Shown here: positions 1 through 10,400 of the stretch, piece after piece
Layout of the letters: every line of letters begins with the position of its first letter
Position numbering within the stretch: the first letter of the stretch is position 1
Source of the DNA: Proteles cristata cristata
Lineage: Eukaryota; Chordata; Mammalia; Carnivora; Hyaenidae
Length of the DNA stretch: 64,000 bases
Assembly (NCBI GenBank): GCA_017311185.1
Contig: JAESUZ010002594.1
Coordinates: forward strand, 1,364,001 to 1,428,000
Reading direction: 5' to 3'
Notes under the pieces: generated by a model
Told to the model about the DNA's origin: nothing
The model's input: only the letters and a program-made list of their open reading frames with translations
Databases searched by the model: none
Made by a program: the position numbers and the translations under genes

Positions 1-66
1 ATTTTTCTTCTTCTCCTCCTTCTTCTTTTCTTCTTCTTCTCCTCCTTCTTTTCTCCTTCTTCTTCT
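1..66. repeat. CTT/CTCCTT polypyrimidine microsatellite
   Basis: Nearly pure C/T tract built from TTC and TCC triplets. It directly abuts the poly(T) side of a reverse-oriented SINE, so it probably grew from that element's A-rich tail. Confidence 0.85.
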
Positions 67-288
67 TTTTTTAATGTTTATTTTTGACAGACAGAGAGCA
101 TGAGCAGGGGAGAGTCAGAGAAAGAGGAAGGGTGAGAATCCCAAGCAGACCTCATGCTATCAGCACAGCACCTGATGAGGGGGCTCGATGAGGGGGCTCG
201 ATGAGGGGGCTCGATCTCACAAACAGGGAGTTTGTAACCTGAGCTGAAATCAAGATGCTTAACCCACTGAGCCACCTAGGCACACCCC
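67..288 (-). repeat. Carnivore tRNA-Lys SINE (minus)
   Basis: Reverse complement of the carnivore SINE: poly(T), GAGA-rich body, then the tRNA-like head ending in GAGCCACCTAGGCAC. It carries three tandem copies of the 13-bp unit GATGAGGGGGCTC at 174-212, a local duplication not seen in the other copies here. Confidence 0.9.
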
Positions 289-1072
289 CCCACCCCACCC
301 CAGACAATTCTTAAGAGATGGAGATGGCCCAGCTGGGAGCATTACCCACAGCCTTCCCTACTCCATCCAGCCCTTTTCACCCAGGGAGGCAATACTCCTC
401 AGCCTTAATCATCCCACAGCTAGGTGCCAGGGAACTAGAGACTGGCCCTACAATCCGAAGCTGGCCAAAATTATTCAAACCAGTCAGTTCTAAACCCTTC
501 CCTGCCTTGCCTTTTCCCAGAACCCTTAAGAAAGTCTGTGGCCTACACCTTCTCACATCCCTCTATCTTCTGCCTCCTGACTCTGGTGTCTTTCCAATGT
601 GGCTCTGTGAAAGCTTTTTTTCTTTTTTTAATCTACGAAAATGGGTTTCTGTCTCCTGTTTCTAGGACCTGTGAGTTTTTTTCCCCCTCTGCTCTTTTCC
701 GTCTTTTGTGGTTGCACCTAACAGACCACCTCATAAAAGCCACCAAATATGTAATCTTGTTACTAAAAACTGATAAAGACATTATGAGGAAGAGAAATTA
801 CAGGTAGACCCCACTCATGAACGATAACAAAAATTCTATAAAAACATATTAAGAAGTTGAATCCAGCAATATATAAAAACGAATGACACTTCATGTCCAA
901 GTTGTGTTTATGATTATTTTAGTAATACAAGCTAAGCTTAACTTTTTAAAAAATCAATTCATGAATTTACCACATTAACAAACCAAACAAGAAAAATCAT
1001 AGATTATCTCCACAGCTGCAGGAAAAATATTTAATACAATTTGGCTTATATTGATGATACAAAACTCTTAGT
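289..1072. other. Intergenic, no gene recognised
   Basis: Unique-looking sequence that becomes AT-rich after about 720. Open frames of 115 and 89 codons occur but have no recognisable domain or splice context. Nothing functional is visible. Confidence 0.5.
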
Positions 1073-1175
1073 GAGTGTGCCTGGCTGGCTCAGTTGTTAA
1101 AGCATGTGACTCTTAATCTCAGGTTTGTGAGTTTGAGCTCCATGTTGGGGCTAGAAATTACTTGGGGGAAAAAAA
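1073..1175 (+). repeat. Short carnivore SINE variant (plus)
   Basis: tRNA-like head (CTGGCTCAGTTG) followed by the short tail ending near AGAAATTACTT and poly(A). This is the ~100-bp SINE type without the CT-rich body. Confidence 0.75.
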
Positions 1176-1219
1176 CCAACAAACTCTTAGCAAACTGGGA
1201 AATAAAAGGGAACTTTTTA

Positions 1220-1426
1220 AATAATTTTTGTAAACATTTTAATTTATTTTTGAGAACAGAGACAAAGTGTGAGAGGGGGAGGGGCAGAGAGAGAGGAAGA
1301 CAGATTTAGAAGCAGGTTCCAGGCTCTGAGCTGTCAGCCCAGAGTCCTAGGTGGGGCTCAAAACCATGAGCGGTCATGACCTAGACCAAATTTGGCAGTC
1401 ACCTGAGTGAGCCACCCAGGTGTCCC
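1220..1426 (-). repeat. Carnivore SINE (minus)
   Basis: Poly(T) start, GAGAGAGAGG body and the terminal GAGCCACCCAGGTGTCCC that marks the 5' head on the minus strand. Diverged copy. Confidence 0.85.
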
Positions 1427-1763
1427 GATCTCCCTTTTTTTATGAAGTTAAAAACACCCTAATGTTATACTGTATATATACTCTTATTACATACTGTACC
1501 TTACTATGTACGTATACACTTATATGTACATTTTGTGTAGAGTTATACACTTAAGATGATGGCCACTGTATCTTATGATTGATTTAAGGGATTTCCAAAG
1601 GTTATGTTCACTGTGTAATTTTTGCCTTATGTACTGATTTTAGAACCTAACCTTGGTGTAGGGTACAGCTGTACTGTTGAGGGATTTAAGAGCTATTTAG
1701 GAAATTTGGTGACTGCCTGGAATAGAAGGGAGAAGGAGAAATCTGACAATAAGTTATATTTTA

Positions 1764-1990
1764 TTATTTTATTTTATTTTTTTAAATATTTTTATTTATT
1801 TCTAGGAGAGAGAGAGACAGCATGAGCAGGGGAGGGTCAGAGAGAGAGGGAGATACAGACTCTGAAATAGGCTCCAGGCTCTGAGCTGGCAGTCAGCACA
1901 GAGCCTGACGCGGGGCTCGAACCCACAAATTGCGAGATCATGACCTAAGCGAAAGTCGGACGCTTAACCGACTAAGCCACCCAGGCGCCC
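1764..1990 (-). repeat. Carnivore SINE, young CTTAGTCGG subtype (minus)
   Basis: Carries the subtype hallmarks CGAAAGTCGGACGCTTAAC and TATTTCTAGGAGAG (reverse complement). It is flanked by a 17-bp target-site duplication, CAATAAgTTATATTTTA, at 1747-1763 and 1991-2007 with one mismatch, which marks the insertion exactly. Confidence 0.92.
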
Positions 1991-2269
1991 CAATAAATTA
2001 TATTTTAAAAAAAGAAGAAGAAGAAGGAGAAGGAGAGCGATTCCCAGGTCTCTTGCCTAAACAACTGAGTAGGTGGTGGTTCTGTTTATTGAGCTGGGGC
2101 CCACTGGGGTAGGAAGAATTGGAGGGTAGAGATGATCATTTATTTTTCTCAGTATTTTATGAAAAATTTCACAAATGCAGAAACGTTGACAGATTGTATA
2201 GTGAACACCATATAACTACCACTTAGGTTCTACAACTCACTTACTGCTATATTTTCTTTTTCATATCTT

Positions 2270-2502
2270 CTGCACCTGGGTGGCTTAGTCGGTTAAGCGT
2301 CCGACTTTTGCTTAGGTCATGATCTCGCGGTTCATGGGTTCGAGCCCCGCATCGGGCTCTGTGCTGACTGCCAGCTCAGAGCCTGGAGCCTGGTTCGGAT
2401 TCTGTGTCTCCCTCTCTCTCTCTGACCCTTCCCTGCTCGCGCTGTCTCTCTCTCTCCTAGAAATAAATAAAACATAAAAAAAAAAAAAACACACAAAAAA
2501 AA
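2270..2502 (+). repeat. Carnivore SINE, young subtype (plus)
   Basis: Head CTGGGTGGCTTAGTCGG, CTTTTGCTTAGGTCATG, and tail CTCCTAGAAATAAATAAAAC plus poly(A). A short target-site duplication (CATATCTT) lies at 2262-2269 and 2503-2510. Confidence 0.9.
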
Positions 2503-2663
2503 CATATCTTCCCACATACCCATAGGAGTTTATTACTAATGCGTTGAATCTGTGTGATCTGAGAGACTTCCAAGAGTCGCGTCTCACAGGCTACTGATCT
2601 CGACACAGAAGCACACCTTGTTCACCTCCCACTCATACTCAATTCCCTAGAATTAGGCCTTTA

Positions 2664-2885
2664 TTTTTATTTTTTTAATGTTTTATTTATTTCTAGGAGA
2701 GAGAGAGAGAGAGCGAGCGTGAGCAGGGGAGGGTCAGAGAGAGAGGGAGTCACAGACTGAAGCAGGCTCCAGGCTCTGAGCTGGCAGTCAGCACAGAGCC
2801 CAACATGGGGCTCGAACCCACGAACCGCGAGATCATGACCTAAGCGAAAGTCGGACGCTTACCCAACTAAGCCACCCAGGCGCCC
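2664..2885 (-). repeat. Carnivore SINE, young subtype (minus)
   Basis: Full-length reverse copy with a perfect 17-bp target-site duplication CTAGAATTAGGCCTTTA at 2647-2663 and 2886-2902. Confidence 0.93.
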
Positions 2886-2931
2886 CTAGAATTAGGCCTT
2901 TAAAAAAAAGTTGTCTACTTAGTTATTTTTA

Positions 2932-3151
2932 AAATTTTTTTTTTTTTTTTTTTATGATTTATTTATTTCTAGGAGAGAGACAGCATGAGCAGGGGAGGGT
3001 CAGAGAGAGAGGGAGTCACGGACCGAAACAGGCTCCAGGCTCCGAGCCGGCAGTCAGCACAGAGCCCGACGCGGGGCTTGAACCCGCAAACCGCGAGATC
3101 ATGACCTAAGCGAAAGTCAGACGCTTAACCGACTAAGCCACCCAGGCGCCC
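2932..3151 (-). repeat. Carnivore SINE nested in an older short SINE (minus)
   Basis: Full-length young-subtype copy flanked by the perfect 17-bp duplication CTACTTAGTTATTTTTA (2915-2931 and 3152-3168). The insertion site lies at the tail of the short SINE that continues at 3160. Confidence 0.92.
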
Positions 3152-3159
3152 CTACTTAG

Positions 3160-3256
3160 TTATTTTTATGTTATCTCTACACTCAATGTGGGACTTGAAC
3201 TCACAACCCTGAGATCAAGAGTCACATGCTCTTTGACTTAGCCAGCCAGTTGCCCC
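3160..3256 (-). repeat. Short carnivore SINE variant (minus)
   Basis: Reverse copy of the ~100-bp type: TATCTCTACACTCAATGTGG, GACTTGAACTCACAACCC, then GCCAGCCAGTTGCCCC. Its tail was the landing site of the SINE at 2932-3151. Confidence 0.8.
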
Positions 3257-3284
3257 TAGAATGCAGCTTTTAACATCTTCCTTC

Positions 3285-3501
3285 TCTTTAAAATTTTTAT
3301 CTATCTATCTATCTATCTATGAAAGACAGAGAGTGCACGCATGCACATGGGAAGGGCAGAGGGACAGAAAGAGAATCTCAAGCAAGCTCCATGAACCGCG
3401 CAGAGCCTGACTCAGGCCTCGATCTCAGGACCCTGAGATCATGACCTGAGCGGAAATCGAAGAGTCTGATGCTCAACTGACCGACCCACCCCGGCAGCCC
3501 T
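3285..3501 (-). repeat. Carnivore SINE with (TCTA)n tail (minus)
   Basis: Diverged reverse SINE whose tail expanded into a (TCTA)n tract at about 3299-3320. Imperfect duplication AYCATCTTCCTTC at 3271-3283 and 3502-3514. Confidence 0.85.
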
Positions 3502-3514
3502 ACCATCTTCCTTC

Positions 3515-4524
3515 GAAAGGTGCTTTCACTAAGGACACCAACTACTGAAGACCCCAGAACTGAACTCCTCCTCGTCTTCCTGTACATCTTACCTTACAGT
3601 TATCTACCTCTCCAATTTAGGGTATCTCTGGCAGCAAGCTCTTTCAATCTCATCTTTTAAATATCTCTAACAGATGTCCTCTCCCTCTTCATCCCCTGTA
3701 CCATTAAAGTTCTGGATCTCAAAATTTCTCATTTTATTGATTTGGTGAGCTACAATTTCACCCTCTGAACTACTTGTCCCCATCTCTATCCTTTCTCTAG
3801 CTTACCTAGTCATCTGTCCGTCTCATTTATCTTTTGAAAAAGTCTGTTCACAACACTTTTCTTTTACAATATTTTACAGGTGCTTATACCCAGGTTGGCA
3901 TGACTTCCATAGGCTTTCAAGATCTGCCAGAAAGCATGACTCCCCCTAAATTTACAACCTTATGCCCAGTTACCCGCCCACACCATTTTTACTATGTGTT
4001 AGCTCTTCAAATATACCAACCACACTTTCTGTTTTACCGCCTCCTCTACGAAGACCTTCCTGAAAGCTAGGCTAGGGGAATTTCACAGAATCCTGAGGAT
4101 ACATCTAATCATTAAATATTCAAGTCTCCACAGAGATAAAAATCCTTGAGGGCGGTGCTTTGGTCTTTACGGCCAAAATACTTAGACTCGCTACTTGAGG
4201 GTACTGTGCCTAACACAAAACGGAGACTGTTTCCTTCAGCGGAACTCTGCTTTGTACACTTTACCCTCCTGTTCTGCAAAATCCTACCCAAGCCTGAATT
4301 CCTTCTTGAAGCTTGTTAAGTAGTTAGGGGCTCTGGCTCCTTTATCCGCTGCCCCTGAGCTTAATAAATTATATTTTAATAGTCTATCTATATAACTAAG
4401 TGCCGTACATGTTAACACTTTCCCTTTTCCTTGGTAACTAACGTCAATCCTATCCATGCTTCTGGGCTCAATCCCTGATCCCTAGAGAGAATTACTTCTT
4501 TTAACTCTCAGCTCATGAACCCTG
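3515..4524. repeat. Diverged L2-like sequence and unique DNA
   Basis: CT-rich, non-coding sequence with L2-style phrases such as CTTCCTGAAAGC and CCTTGAGGGCGGTG. The family assignment is from memory of the consensus and is tentative. No gene is visible. Confidence 0.4.
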
Positions 4525-4529
4525 CAACC

Positions 4530-4757
4530 TGGGGTGCCTGGGTAACTTAGTCGGTTAAGCGTCCGGACTTTTCGCTTAGGTCATGATCTCACGGTTCCTG
4601 GGTTCGAGCCCCGCGTCGGGCTCTGTGCTGACTGCCAGCTCAGAGCCTGGAGCCTGCTTCAGTCTGTGACTCCCTCTCTCTCTGACCCTCCCCTGCTCAC
4701 GCTGTCTTTCTCTCCTAGAAATAAATAAAACATTAAAAATTAAAAAAAAAAAAAAAA
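4530..4757 (+). repeat. Carnivore SINE, young subtype (plus)
   Basis: GTAACTTAGTCGGTTAAGCG head, TTTTCGCTTAGG, GACTGCCAGCTC, and CTCCTAGAAATAAATAAAAC tail with poly(A). The flanks share GAACCCTG. Confidence 0.9.
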
Positions 4758-4799
4758 CCGAACCCTGAAATCTATTTAGCGCCTGACAGTCTTTCATTA

Positions 4800-5560
4800 C
4801 CGCTGCTTACTAACGCGTTCCCGGTTCCCTCCCCGTCCATCCCGGAGACTGTAACCTTTCAGGGGTGGGAAGGGCGATCCTACCTTTCTGACTCCCTCTC
4901 CAGTACTTGGCGCTGCGCTTCGCACACGCTGCCGTAAAGCACCTCCTGGGAGCTAGTGAAGGGACACAGCCCTGCGGAGATGTCCCTCCCCGCGGACCCG
5001 CCCGCTCTCCCCTCCTCAAGCCGGGCCCGTCCCCTCGCCCCTCTGCAAACTGGGCCTCGCCCCCTCACTCCTCCGCAAGCCAGGCCCAACCCCCTCGACC
5101 CCCGCAAACTGGGCCCTGCCCCCTCGCCCCTCCGCAAGCTGGGCCTCGCCCCCTCACCCCTCCGCAAGCCAGACCCAGCTCCCTCACCCCTCCGCAAATC
5201 GGGCCCCGCCCCTCTCCCCTCCGCAAATCGGGCCCCGCCCCTCGCTCCTCCGCAAACCGGGCCCCCCCTGCCCCTCCGCAAGCCGGGTCCCGCCCCCTCT
5301 GCAAGCCGGCCCCGACCCCTTCCCGGTTCCCAGCCTAGGCGGACCCGCGCGCCGGCCGGGTAAGCGGAGGACTGGGCCCAGCCTCGCCTGGCTCTGGCCC
5401 GGGGTCCCAGGGGCCGTCTGGACGACTGCAGGACATCCGCCGACCACCCGCGCAGGCGCGGAGACGCTCCTGGAAGCACGTGACCCAAGCCCTCCTCCCA
5501 CCGTTGCCCGCGCAGGAGCCTGACGAGGCACTGGCCTCGCTCGCTGGTTTGAACCTGGTG
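4800..5560. promoter_or_regulatory. GC-rich CpG island-like block
   Basis: Dense CpG and GC boxes (CCCCGCCC) in an otherwise AT-richer, SINE-rich flank. It sits about 1.7-2.4 kb downstream of ECM1. In human the lncRNA FALEC starts at about that distance on the same strand as ECM1, so this could be the equivalent promoter. That link is inference from synteny; no transcript is visible. Long open frames here (up to 235 codons) are produced by the GC-rich tandem repeat and are not called genes. Confidence 0.45.
5018..5330. repeat. GC-rich minisatellite, about 11 units of 23-31 bp
   Basis: Imperfect tandem units of the form AARCYGGGCCYCGCCCCCTC followed by RCYCCTCCGC. About 11 units can be counted, mostly 29-30 bp, with shorter units at the right end. 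Each unit carries Sp1-like GC boxes (GGGCGGGG on the minus strand). Confidence 0.85.
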
Positions 5561-5612
5561 CTGATGGAGAGGCGAGCGTGCTGCCAAGACACTGCTTCAG
5601 TTAGAAACAGCC

Positions 5613-5981
5613 GATGGAATACTACACGGCAATGAGAAAGAATTAAATCTGGCCACGTGTAGCAACATGGATGGACCTTGAGGGTGTTATGCTGAGCGAA
5701 CTAAGTCAGGCAGAAAAGGACAAATATCAAATGTTTGCACGTATAGGAGGATTGGGAGGAACTTAACGGAGGACCATTGGGGAGAAGAAGGGGAGAAATG
5801 GTGGGGGAAAGGGAGAGAGGCAAACCATGAGAGACTCTTGAATGCTGAGAATAAACTGAGGACTTATGGGTGTGGGGAGGAGGGGGGAGATGGGCATGGA
5901 GGAGGGCGCTTGTGGGGATGAGCACCGGGTGTTATATGGAAACCAACTTGACAAACTATCTGTAAAAAAAAAGAAAAGAAA
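5613..5981 (+). mobile_element. 5'-truncated L1 3' end with target-site duplication
   Basis: Contains the carnivore L1 3' terminus: GAATACTACACGGCAATGAG, the end of ORF2, a G-rich 3' UTR, the terminal GTGTTATATGGAAACC and an A-rich tail. A perfect 10-bp duplication AGAAACAGCC at 5603-5612 and 5982-5991 marks it as a single dead-on-arrival insertion. No coding capacity. Confidence 0.9.
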
Positions 5982-5991
5982 AGAAACAGCC

Positions 5992-7150
5992 ACCGCCAAG
6001 TGTAGATAAGTAAATAAGAGGCTGGGGAGAAGCGAGAGGCAGGTATCTGGGATCTTGTTGCTGGTTGGGGCAGGATGGCGGTTCTTGCCTCACCCCCCGC
6101 GGTCATTACTGGGACCGAAAGGGACCAGAAAGTGTCCCGCTTTCTGGACACTTGTGCAGGCGGCAGAGTAACAGAGGACTTGTCCCCAGGAGACCGAGTC
6201 TTCCGATTATTTCAGCTCTCGTTTCTTGGGGGCAGCCTCCGGCCCCTCCCCTCAGGTATGGGCGCGATGCTTTCCCAATTGGACTTCTAGGTTCCTGCCT
6301 GGCTGGCTGCCTACCAGACGCCACACTGGGCAAATCTGAACCCTGCTTGAACCCGCCGGTGCCTTAGAGGGCAGAGGTGCCAGGACGCACTTTAAACCCT
6401 TGGGGATGAGACATTCGTGACGAGCTACTGCTTATCAAGCCAGTCACATCTGGAAGGGTGACCACCAGAGCTTCAGAGCCCTTTCAGCCTTGGCGCTTCT
6501 CCGCCTGAGCTGTCCTGCCCAAGACGTACCTGCGCCCTTGCACCTTATACTTCTGGGGAGGCTCCGACCTCACCCCCGCAGAGGCTTGCCCCAGTGCACC
6601 CGGACTGCCCTCAGCCCTACTCCTGCCTCCGACTGGCTATCTCGCAGCCCCCTACAAGCCCGCTTCTCACACCTGCTAGGCTCCCGGAATACCAGCAACT
6701 TGATGGGAGCGGTTGTGTGTTTTCCGGAGGTGTACTCCCCCCGGCCCCCCAGCATAGCGCACAGCCACAGGCGTTCAGTAAATGGATACTGAATGAATCA
6801 AGGCATGGACTCCCAAGGATCAAAAGTGAACATTTTAAAATGTAGGGCTGGGTTATGGCACTTTGGGGGCTCAGCAAAGACACGAAATCATTATCTTTTT
6901 TTGCCTTTAAATGATGATAGCTCGCTAGCGAGATGACACGGTTTTTCAAATATGTTAATAAATCCAAGGGGACAAATAGTGAAGCTGGGCTGTGTAGGTA
7001 AGGTGCTGTCACAGCCTGGGGAATGGTCTGCTCAGCCGGAGGGGGCAGGGCAGCGGGCCTCGGGCGAGTCACTGAGGAGAATCCAGGCAGGCTTAGGAGG
7101 GTGTGTTTGTGTGTGCGACGTTAAAGACAATGAGGATGGCAAATCCAAGA
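5992..7150. other. Intergenic region downstream of ECM1
   Basis: Unique, moderately GC-rich sequence without SINEs. Open frames of up to 151 codons lack domains and splice context. No gene is called. Confidence 0.5.
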
Positions 7151-7154
7151 GGTG

Positions 7155-7160
7155 TTTACT
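7155..7160 (-). terminator. ECM1: Candidate ECM1 poly(A) signal (AGTAAA)
   Basis: TTTACT on the plus strand is the variant signal AGTAAA on the minus strand, 63 bp beyond the ECM1 stop codon. No canonical AATAAA was found closer. A short 3' UTR fits the compact ECM1 mRNA known from human. Confidence 0.4.
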
Positions 7161-7222
7161 GTAATGAGCGTTCAAGGAGGGTGGGGCTCCCCCAATCTGA
7201 TCCTCCAGGGTTCTGGGGTGAC

Positions 7223-7453
7223 TCACTCTTCCTTGGGCTCCGGGGGCGGGGCCGAGACTTCTCCCCGGCGTTGGCCCTGCTCCCCCTGGCCCTTGGCATC
7301 CCCAGTGTCTCCAGCCACTAGAGCCACATTCCGCAGATAGTAAGTGTTGAAGCAGTTGGTCTGCTTCTCTCCGGAACTCAGGTTACAGCAGAGAGCAGAG
7401 TCTCGCCAGGAGTTACGTTGGGGACCACACAGGTCCTCGATGAAGGTTGATTT
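7223..7453 (-). CDS. ECM1: ECM1 exon 10 (last coding)
   Basis: Acceptor CTCCTCCATCAG, phase 0. Encodes 76 residues, including [20 protein letters not shown] and [12 protein letters not shown], then stop TGA. The C-terminal tail is Gln/Arg/Pro-rich and ends EPKEE. Confidence 0.96.
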   Translation of the reverse strand, partial: KSTFIEDLCGPQRNSWRDSALCCNLSSGEKQTNCFNTYYLRNVALVAGDTGDAKGQGEQGQRRGEVSAPPPEPKEE

Positions 7454-10400
7454 CTGATGGAGGAGAAGAGTAAAGCAGAGGTGATAGGGAAGGAGGTGTC
7501 CGAGGTCAAGCATCAATACGTAGGTGCTCCGAGTCCCCTTTCCCTCGGCTGGTCTCCCTAGATCCCTTCCTGGGGCCAGAGAGGGTGCAAGGCCACCTTG
7601 CACACCTGGATTCCTTGTGGCAGACATATGCGCACATCTGGAAATGCCTCAGGCTTGGGGCCCAGAGAAGGCATAATAAGAACTTAGAGGTGGGGAGCCG
7701 ATCAGGTCAGAATGAAGCCTTCTGGAACCAAGAAAAAAGATCTTCCCCACACGTCCTCTTTATTTCTCTGCGCAGGTGTGAAGTACTAAAGAGAAGGGGT
7801 AGCCTGCAGTGCCAGCCCCCTCTCTCCCCTCCCCTGTTTCCTTTGGCGACTATGACCCCCTGCGGCCCTCACTCACCTCCTCCTCAGCACAGCAGGCCTG
7901 TTCTGGAAATGGCAGCTCACAGCAGTGGGCAGTCATGTTCCGGATCAGCCCAGGAATCTGTTTGCTATGTGGGTGGGAAAGGGGTAAGGGTCAGGGTCGT
8001 TATGCATCCCTAGGCAAGAAAATGGTGCTTGGAGACCACGGTTTTGCTCTTACCAAGAGTGCCCCAGAGGATGGCCCAGAAGGGAGGTTTTGGGGGAAGG
8101 GAAGAGAGTTAGGGAAGAACTGGGCAAGACTCACTGCTTGGAGAGAACTCTTCCGCTTCCACAGAGATAGCCCATGAGGTTGGGGGTAACGTGGCTGAGG
8201 TCAAGGGTCAAGATGTCTCGGTCATAGTTGGGGAAGGGGGCCTGACGGGCAAAGCACTCATCGCGGGCAGGGCTCGGAGGATGGCGGCAACACGGGTGGT
8301 GGTGGGTCTTTATGGACTGTTCGCTGTCGCAGTATCCATCAAGGGCATCCTCCCACTGTGGGCCAGAGAGGGAAGTCAGAGGTCTGGACCCTCGACCTCT
8401 TCTCTTCTGACTCTCGACTTCCCTTACCGGCCAGCACTGGGAGGTGAGGGACTCCCGGCCACTGGTGCCGAAAGGGAAGGGCAAAGAGCCAGCGGGCAAG
8501 GAGGCCGCTGTGGATGTACGGTGTTGGGAAGGTGGGAGAACCCACGCACAGACGGGGCTTGGAGCCGGGGCCACGCGAGACGAGCTGGAATGGTAGACGA
8601 GGGGCTCAGGCGAGGCCAGAGCCAGGCGGACGGATGGCCCACGGGAGCATGCGTGGAACCGCGGGCGGACGAGACCCGGAGTGCAGGATGGAGGCTTAGG
8701 ACGAACAGACTCAGACGCCGAATACAGTGGGTGGACGGACAGTTGCAAGCAGACGAACAGGTGGATGCGCTCGCAGCGGGGAGGCACATGGACTGACGGA
8801 CCAGCGGGATCAGGGGCCAGAGACAGGCGGGTGGGCGCACAGGCTCCTGGGGGGGCTGGGACGCCCACTTACAGCCTTCCACGCACAGGTGTGGTTGTCC
8901 CCCTGCCGGCAGCAGCGCTGGAGCGCCCCCTCTAGCTGGATCAGTGCCTGCAGCTGTCTTTGGAGGGGGTCGGTGGCTGGGAGGTTGCGTGGCACAGAGC
9001 GGAAACGTCGTAGGTGGCAGATGTTCTTGATGTTGTCTGGCGTGGGAACCCCAGGGGGGAAAGGCAGCTCGGGGCCCGAGGCAATAGCAGGCTGGCGGCT
9101 GGGGCAGGCCCGGAGCTGGTAGTGTGGCCGGGGGGCCTCCTCCTGAAAGCAGGAGAACCGAGCCTCCCCCTGCCGCTTGCAGCACCAGTGGGGCCGGGTC
9201 TTGACCGAGAACTCGGCCTCACAGAATCGGATCATTGCATCCTCCCACTAGAGCAAGAGGGATGGATCAGCCCAGCAGCCCATTGTCCACATTCCTGTCT
9301 TCCTCCCAGGCTCCAGAAAAGGACCCTGGGCAGGTAGATAAGAAAGAAGCAGAGGCTGTTCTCTGCCCTCCCAGCATAGCGAGGGGGCCCCAGGCGGGGC
9401 CCGAGGCTCCTCCGTGCCTAGGCCTAGGCCTCTGGTTCTTCACACACGCACACACTGTCCCGAGGTTCAGAGGCAGCCCCGGCATCAAGAGCCCGACACT
9501 TACCACAAGTTTTGTGCAGTCCAAGCGGTTTGTGTGGCTGTGACAGCGGCAGCAGCGGGAATATCCCGTCTCCAGTAAATTGAGGGTCTCGCCCTGGCGA
9601 GTTAGGTGGGAGTAGCCAGAGCGTGGCAGGTTCCAAGGGCCATACACCACATGCTGGCGACTAGGAAAGCAGATCCGGTCCAGGTTGTCTGGAGAGGGCC
9701 GCCCGGGGGGGAAGCCATCCAGCCGGTGGCCCCAGCCTCCCGGGGATCGGCCCTGTTGGCAGTGCAGGGCTGGATTCCAAGACTCAGGCCTGGGGGGGCT
9801 GTGCTCTGTGAAAGTGTCTTCTAGAATGGGGAAAACAGAGTGAAGAATGAGTAGAGGAACAGAGCAAGCCTGGGTGAGCTCAGAGGACTGAAAGAACTTG
9901 GGGTTGAAAAGAAGGGGTTGGGAGGATACAGAGGGGAAAGAGACAGACATGAACTTGTGGCTTTTACCTTCATAATGGCTGATGGAAAGGGACGAGGACT
10001 GGGCATGAAAGGTGTCACCCTTACAGCCCCCACAAGTCAGGCCTGCTCCCCTGTGCTGCCTCCCAGCCCAGAGCCCCAAGCACTACAGCAGGGGCATGGA
10101 CAGACCAGAGCTGTCACTCACCCTCTCTCTGGTTAGATGAGAAGGTCATTTCCTCCTGATACAGGAAAGGTGGGTCTACTGGGGTAGAAGGAGATGTGTA
10201 AACAGAAGCCATGTTGGGATGGACTAGAAGGGGGGAACATGGCCGGTTGCCACTCATAAGGAGGAAGTCAGTACAGACACAAGAGTAAACAAATGCTCCT
10301 TTTATGCCATTGATCTCATAACTTTATAAAATAGGTCTTGTTTCCCTATTTTCACAAATGAGGAAACTGAGGCTTGGGGAAAGGTTATATGGCTAGCATG

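Noticed and set aside
4880..5587. 235-codon reverse open frame, with several overlapping frames of 79-143 codons on both strands
   Set aside because: They cover the GC-rich minisatellite, where stop codons are rare in all frames. The peptides are Gly/Arg or Pro/Ala repeats without a domain.
8191..8796. 201-codon plus-strand open frame and other plus frames over ECM1
   Set aside because: Antisense shadows of ECM1 exons 7-8 and intron 7. No domain or promoter context.
8131..8868. 245-codon reverse open frame
   Set aside because: It is ECM1 exon 8 plus intron 7, which happens to be open. The intron is 517 nt, so retention would shift the frame from exon 7. Spliced exons are clear.
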